In this document: piece after piece, positions 5,827 through 6,924 of the stretch
Position numbering within the stretch: the stretch's first letter is position 1
Layout of the letters: every line of letters starts with the position of its first letter
Assembly: GCA_947096075.1 (NCBI GenBank)
Contig: CAMUQE010000101.1
Coordinates: 1 to 6,924, forward strand
DNA from: Veillonella parvula
Lineage (GTDB): Bacteria > Bacillota > Negativicutes > Veillonellales > Veillonellaceae
DNA length: 6,924 nucleotides
Direction: 5' to 3'
The notes under the pieces: model-generated
Seen by the model: only the letters and a program-made list of their open reading frames with translations
What the model was told of the DNA's origin: nothing
Database searches by the model: none
Position numbers and translations under genes: made by a program

Positions 5827-6728
5827 TATAGTGTCACTCCTTTATGAGATTTAACTGTGCAATTTCCATCTTTATCAAATACAAGATTGCCTCGACGATG
5901 ATTCCAACAACCTACGCTGACAGCACAAGAAATAACAGATGGATGACGTGTACCATGTTCAATATTCACACCTAAAACAGTTTTATCCCCACCCATACCT
6001 TGAGGGCCAATACCAATTTTATTAATTCCATCTTCTAATAATTGTTCCATATAAGCAGCTTTTTCGTTAGGTGCTTTTGAAGATACAGGCCGCATTAATG
6101 CCTTTTTGGATAAATCAGCCGCAGTATCAATAGTAGTAGCAATCCCTACACCTACTAAAAGTGGAGGACACGCATTTAAACCATAGCTCGTCATCAAATC
6201 GAGAACGAATTTAGCAACACCTTCATAACCTTCTCCTGGCATCAAGGTTTTACCAGAACCTGGCAAAGAGCAACCACCACCTGCCATGTATGGAAAAATT
6301 TCTACATCATCACGGCCAGGAATGATATCCCAGTGGATATAAGGTGCTGTTAAACCAATATTTGTACCAGTATTAAATTCATCAAAGGTTTCCACACAAT
6401 TTAGTCGCAACGGAGCTTCTTGCGTAGCTTTATATGTAGCATCTTTTAAGATTTCCTCTAGCTCACCAATTAGAGGATAGTTAGAACCCACTTTTACCCA
6501 AAACTGTAATACACCTGTATCTTGACATGAAGGGCGATTAAGCTGAGCTGCTAAATCCATATTATGTTGCATTGTTTCATAAATAGATTTAGCCATAGGA
6601 TTTTTTTCATCCTTAGCTAATTCATGGATTTTTTCTTGTACATCATCAGGCAATACCTTTGCCATATAAGAAATGAAGTTAGCTATTTTATTTGTCATTT
6701 CTTGCACTTGTTGATCCTTCGTACTCAT
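5826..6728 (-). CDS. ttdA: L(+)-tartrate dehydratase-type hydro-lyase, alpha (Fe-S) subunit
   Basis: A 300-residue cytosolic subunit (E. coli TtdA has 303) that holds an oxygen-sensitive [4Fe-4S] cluster and, with TtdB, dehydrates L-tartrate to oxaloacetate. The three expected cluster cysteines are present: C68 in SCQDTG, C187 in NACPP and C274 in GCWNHRRG. The stretch YMAGGGCSLPG (147-157) follows the tartrate dehydratase pattern. Class I fumarases normally have a GGGSEN motif there, and this is the main reason for preferring the tartrate call. The frame is open upstream to a GTG at 6752. I chose the ATG at 6728 because AGGAGG (6735-6740) is six bases before it and would lie inside the longer version. 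It is the first gene of the ttdAB-transporter group. In a lactate or succinate-pathway anaerobe it could also act as fumarase. Confidence 0.87.
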   Translation of the reverse strand: MSTKDQQVQEMTNKIANFISYMAKVLPDDVQEKIHELAKDEKNPMAKSIYETMQHNMDLAAQLNRPSCQDTGVLQFWVKVGSNYPLIGELEEILKDATYKATQEAPLRLNCVETFDEFNTGTNIGLTAPYIHWDIIPGRDDVEIFPYMAGGGCSLPGSGKTLMPGEGYEGVAKFVLDLMTSYGLNACPPLLVGVGIATTIDTAADLSKKALMRPVSSKAPNEKAAYMEQLLEDGINKIGIGPQGMGGDKTVLGVNIEHGTRHPSVISCAVSVGCWNHRRGNLVFDKDGNCTVKSHKGVTL

Positions 6729-6734
6729 CGTAAA

Positions 6735-6740
6735 CCTCCT
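6735..6740 (-). promoter_or_regulatory. Ribosome binding site fixing the ttdA start
   Basis: A perfect AGGAGG with a 6-base spacer to the ATG at 6728. It would be internal to a protein started at the in-frame GTG at 6752, so the 300-residue product is favoured. Confidence 0.85.
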
Positions 6741-6750
6741 GTAGTACTTC

Positions 6751-6778
6751 ACTATTTAGGACTCTATAATACTGTCTA
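6751..6778 (-). promoter_or_regulatory. Possible promoter of ttdA
   Basis: On the minus strand, TAGACA (6773-6778, the same -35 hexamer as at fhs) is 16 bp from AATAGT (6751-6756, 4/6 match). The start would be near 6744, leaving a very short leader. A second -10-like site, TACAAT (6809-6814), lies further upstream without a matching -35. Which of the two is used, if either, is unclear. Confidence 0.3.
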
Positions 6779-6909
6779 CTTAAAACCATAGTGCCTATCA
6801 CTAATTACATTGTACTCTTTTTCAGAGATATAACTATCCAATTTACAAGTTTGTTTTTATTGGCACAAGGGCCTTAGAATTATACAAAATCACCCGAATC
6901 TATAGAGTC
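6760..6909. repeat. Widely spaced inverted pair of a 9-mer upstream of ttdA
   Basis: GACTCTATA at 6760-6768 recurs as its exact complement TATAGAGTC at 6901-6909, with 132 bases between. On the plus strand each copy is followed within one base by AATACT, so the flank is repeated directly while the 9-mer is inverted. The distal copy contains the 8-bp palindrome TCTATAGA (6899-6906). A pair of regulator half-sites is one reading and chance in AT-rich DNA is another. The 196 bases upstream of ttdA contain no gene that I can support. Confidence 0.35.
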
Positions 6910-6924
6910 TAATACTATCAAATA

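Noticed and set aside
6729..6752. Longer ttdA reading frame starting at GTG 6752
   Set aside because: The AGGAGG that serves the ATG at 6728 would lie inside the coding sequence, and the GTG has no ribosome site of its own.
1..6924. A new defence, mobile or secondary-metabolite system
   Set aside because: All six coding regions belong to well-known metabolic families and no integrase, transposase, toxin, nuclease or unknown conserved gene is present.

Overview
The window looks like a metabolic stretch of chromosome from an AT-rich anaerobic Firmicute, most likely of the Veillonella type (class Negativicutes). This is an inference. It rests on the low GC, strong AGGAGG-type ribosome sites, A/U-rich intrinsic terminators, and the combination of a bacterial ATP-driven formyl-THF synthetase, an oxygen-sensitive Fe-S hydro-lyase and a dicarboxylate carrier. 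No rRNA or other taxonomic marker is present. All six genes lie on the minus strand, so transcription runs from high to low coordinates. No tRNA, rRNA, insertion sequence, phage gene or CRISPR array was seen.

Layout in transcription order: (1) 6729-6924, upstream region of ttdA with paired sequence motifs. (2) ttdA and ttdB (6728-5215), the two subunits of a [4Fe-4S] L(+)-tartrate dehydratase-type enzyme joined by a TAATG stop/start overlap. (3) An intrinsic terminator (5153-5190), then an SLC13/DASS-type anion transporter (5111-3843), then a long perfect hairpin terminator (3783-3829). (4) A regulatory region (about 3569-3782) with a good sigma-A promoter, a dyad at the predicted start site and a 7-bp tandem repeat, followed by fhs (3568-1898), formate-tetrahydrofolate ligase. 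(5) A 15-bp hairpin directly before the ribosome site of fchA (1738-1121), a cyclodeaminase/cyclohydrolase. (6) An A/U-rich terminator (1011-1058), a promoter (979-1007) and the 5' part of an NCS2 purine (xanthine/uric acid type) permease, cut by the window edge at position 1.

Two functional modules can be read. The ttdAB-transporter group would bring in a C4-dicarboxylate such as tartrate and dehydrate it to oxaloacetate, which can feed the reductive malate-fumarate-succinate branch. The fhs-fchA pair interconverts methenyl-THF, 10-formyl-THF and formate, with ATP made or spent. With a purine permease alongside, it resembles the last steps of purine fermentation, where the formimino carbon is released as formate with ATP gain.

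Most of the window is ordinary, recognisable metabolism and no new class of system is evident. The interesting material lies between the genes: a motif shared upstream of fhs, fchA and ttdA, a heptamer repeat and start-site dyad in the fhs leader, and hairpins placed so that downstream genes may be expressed only by read-through.
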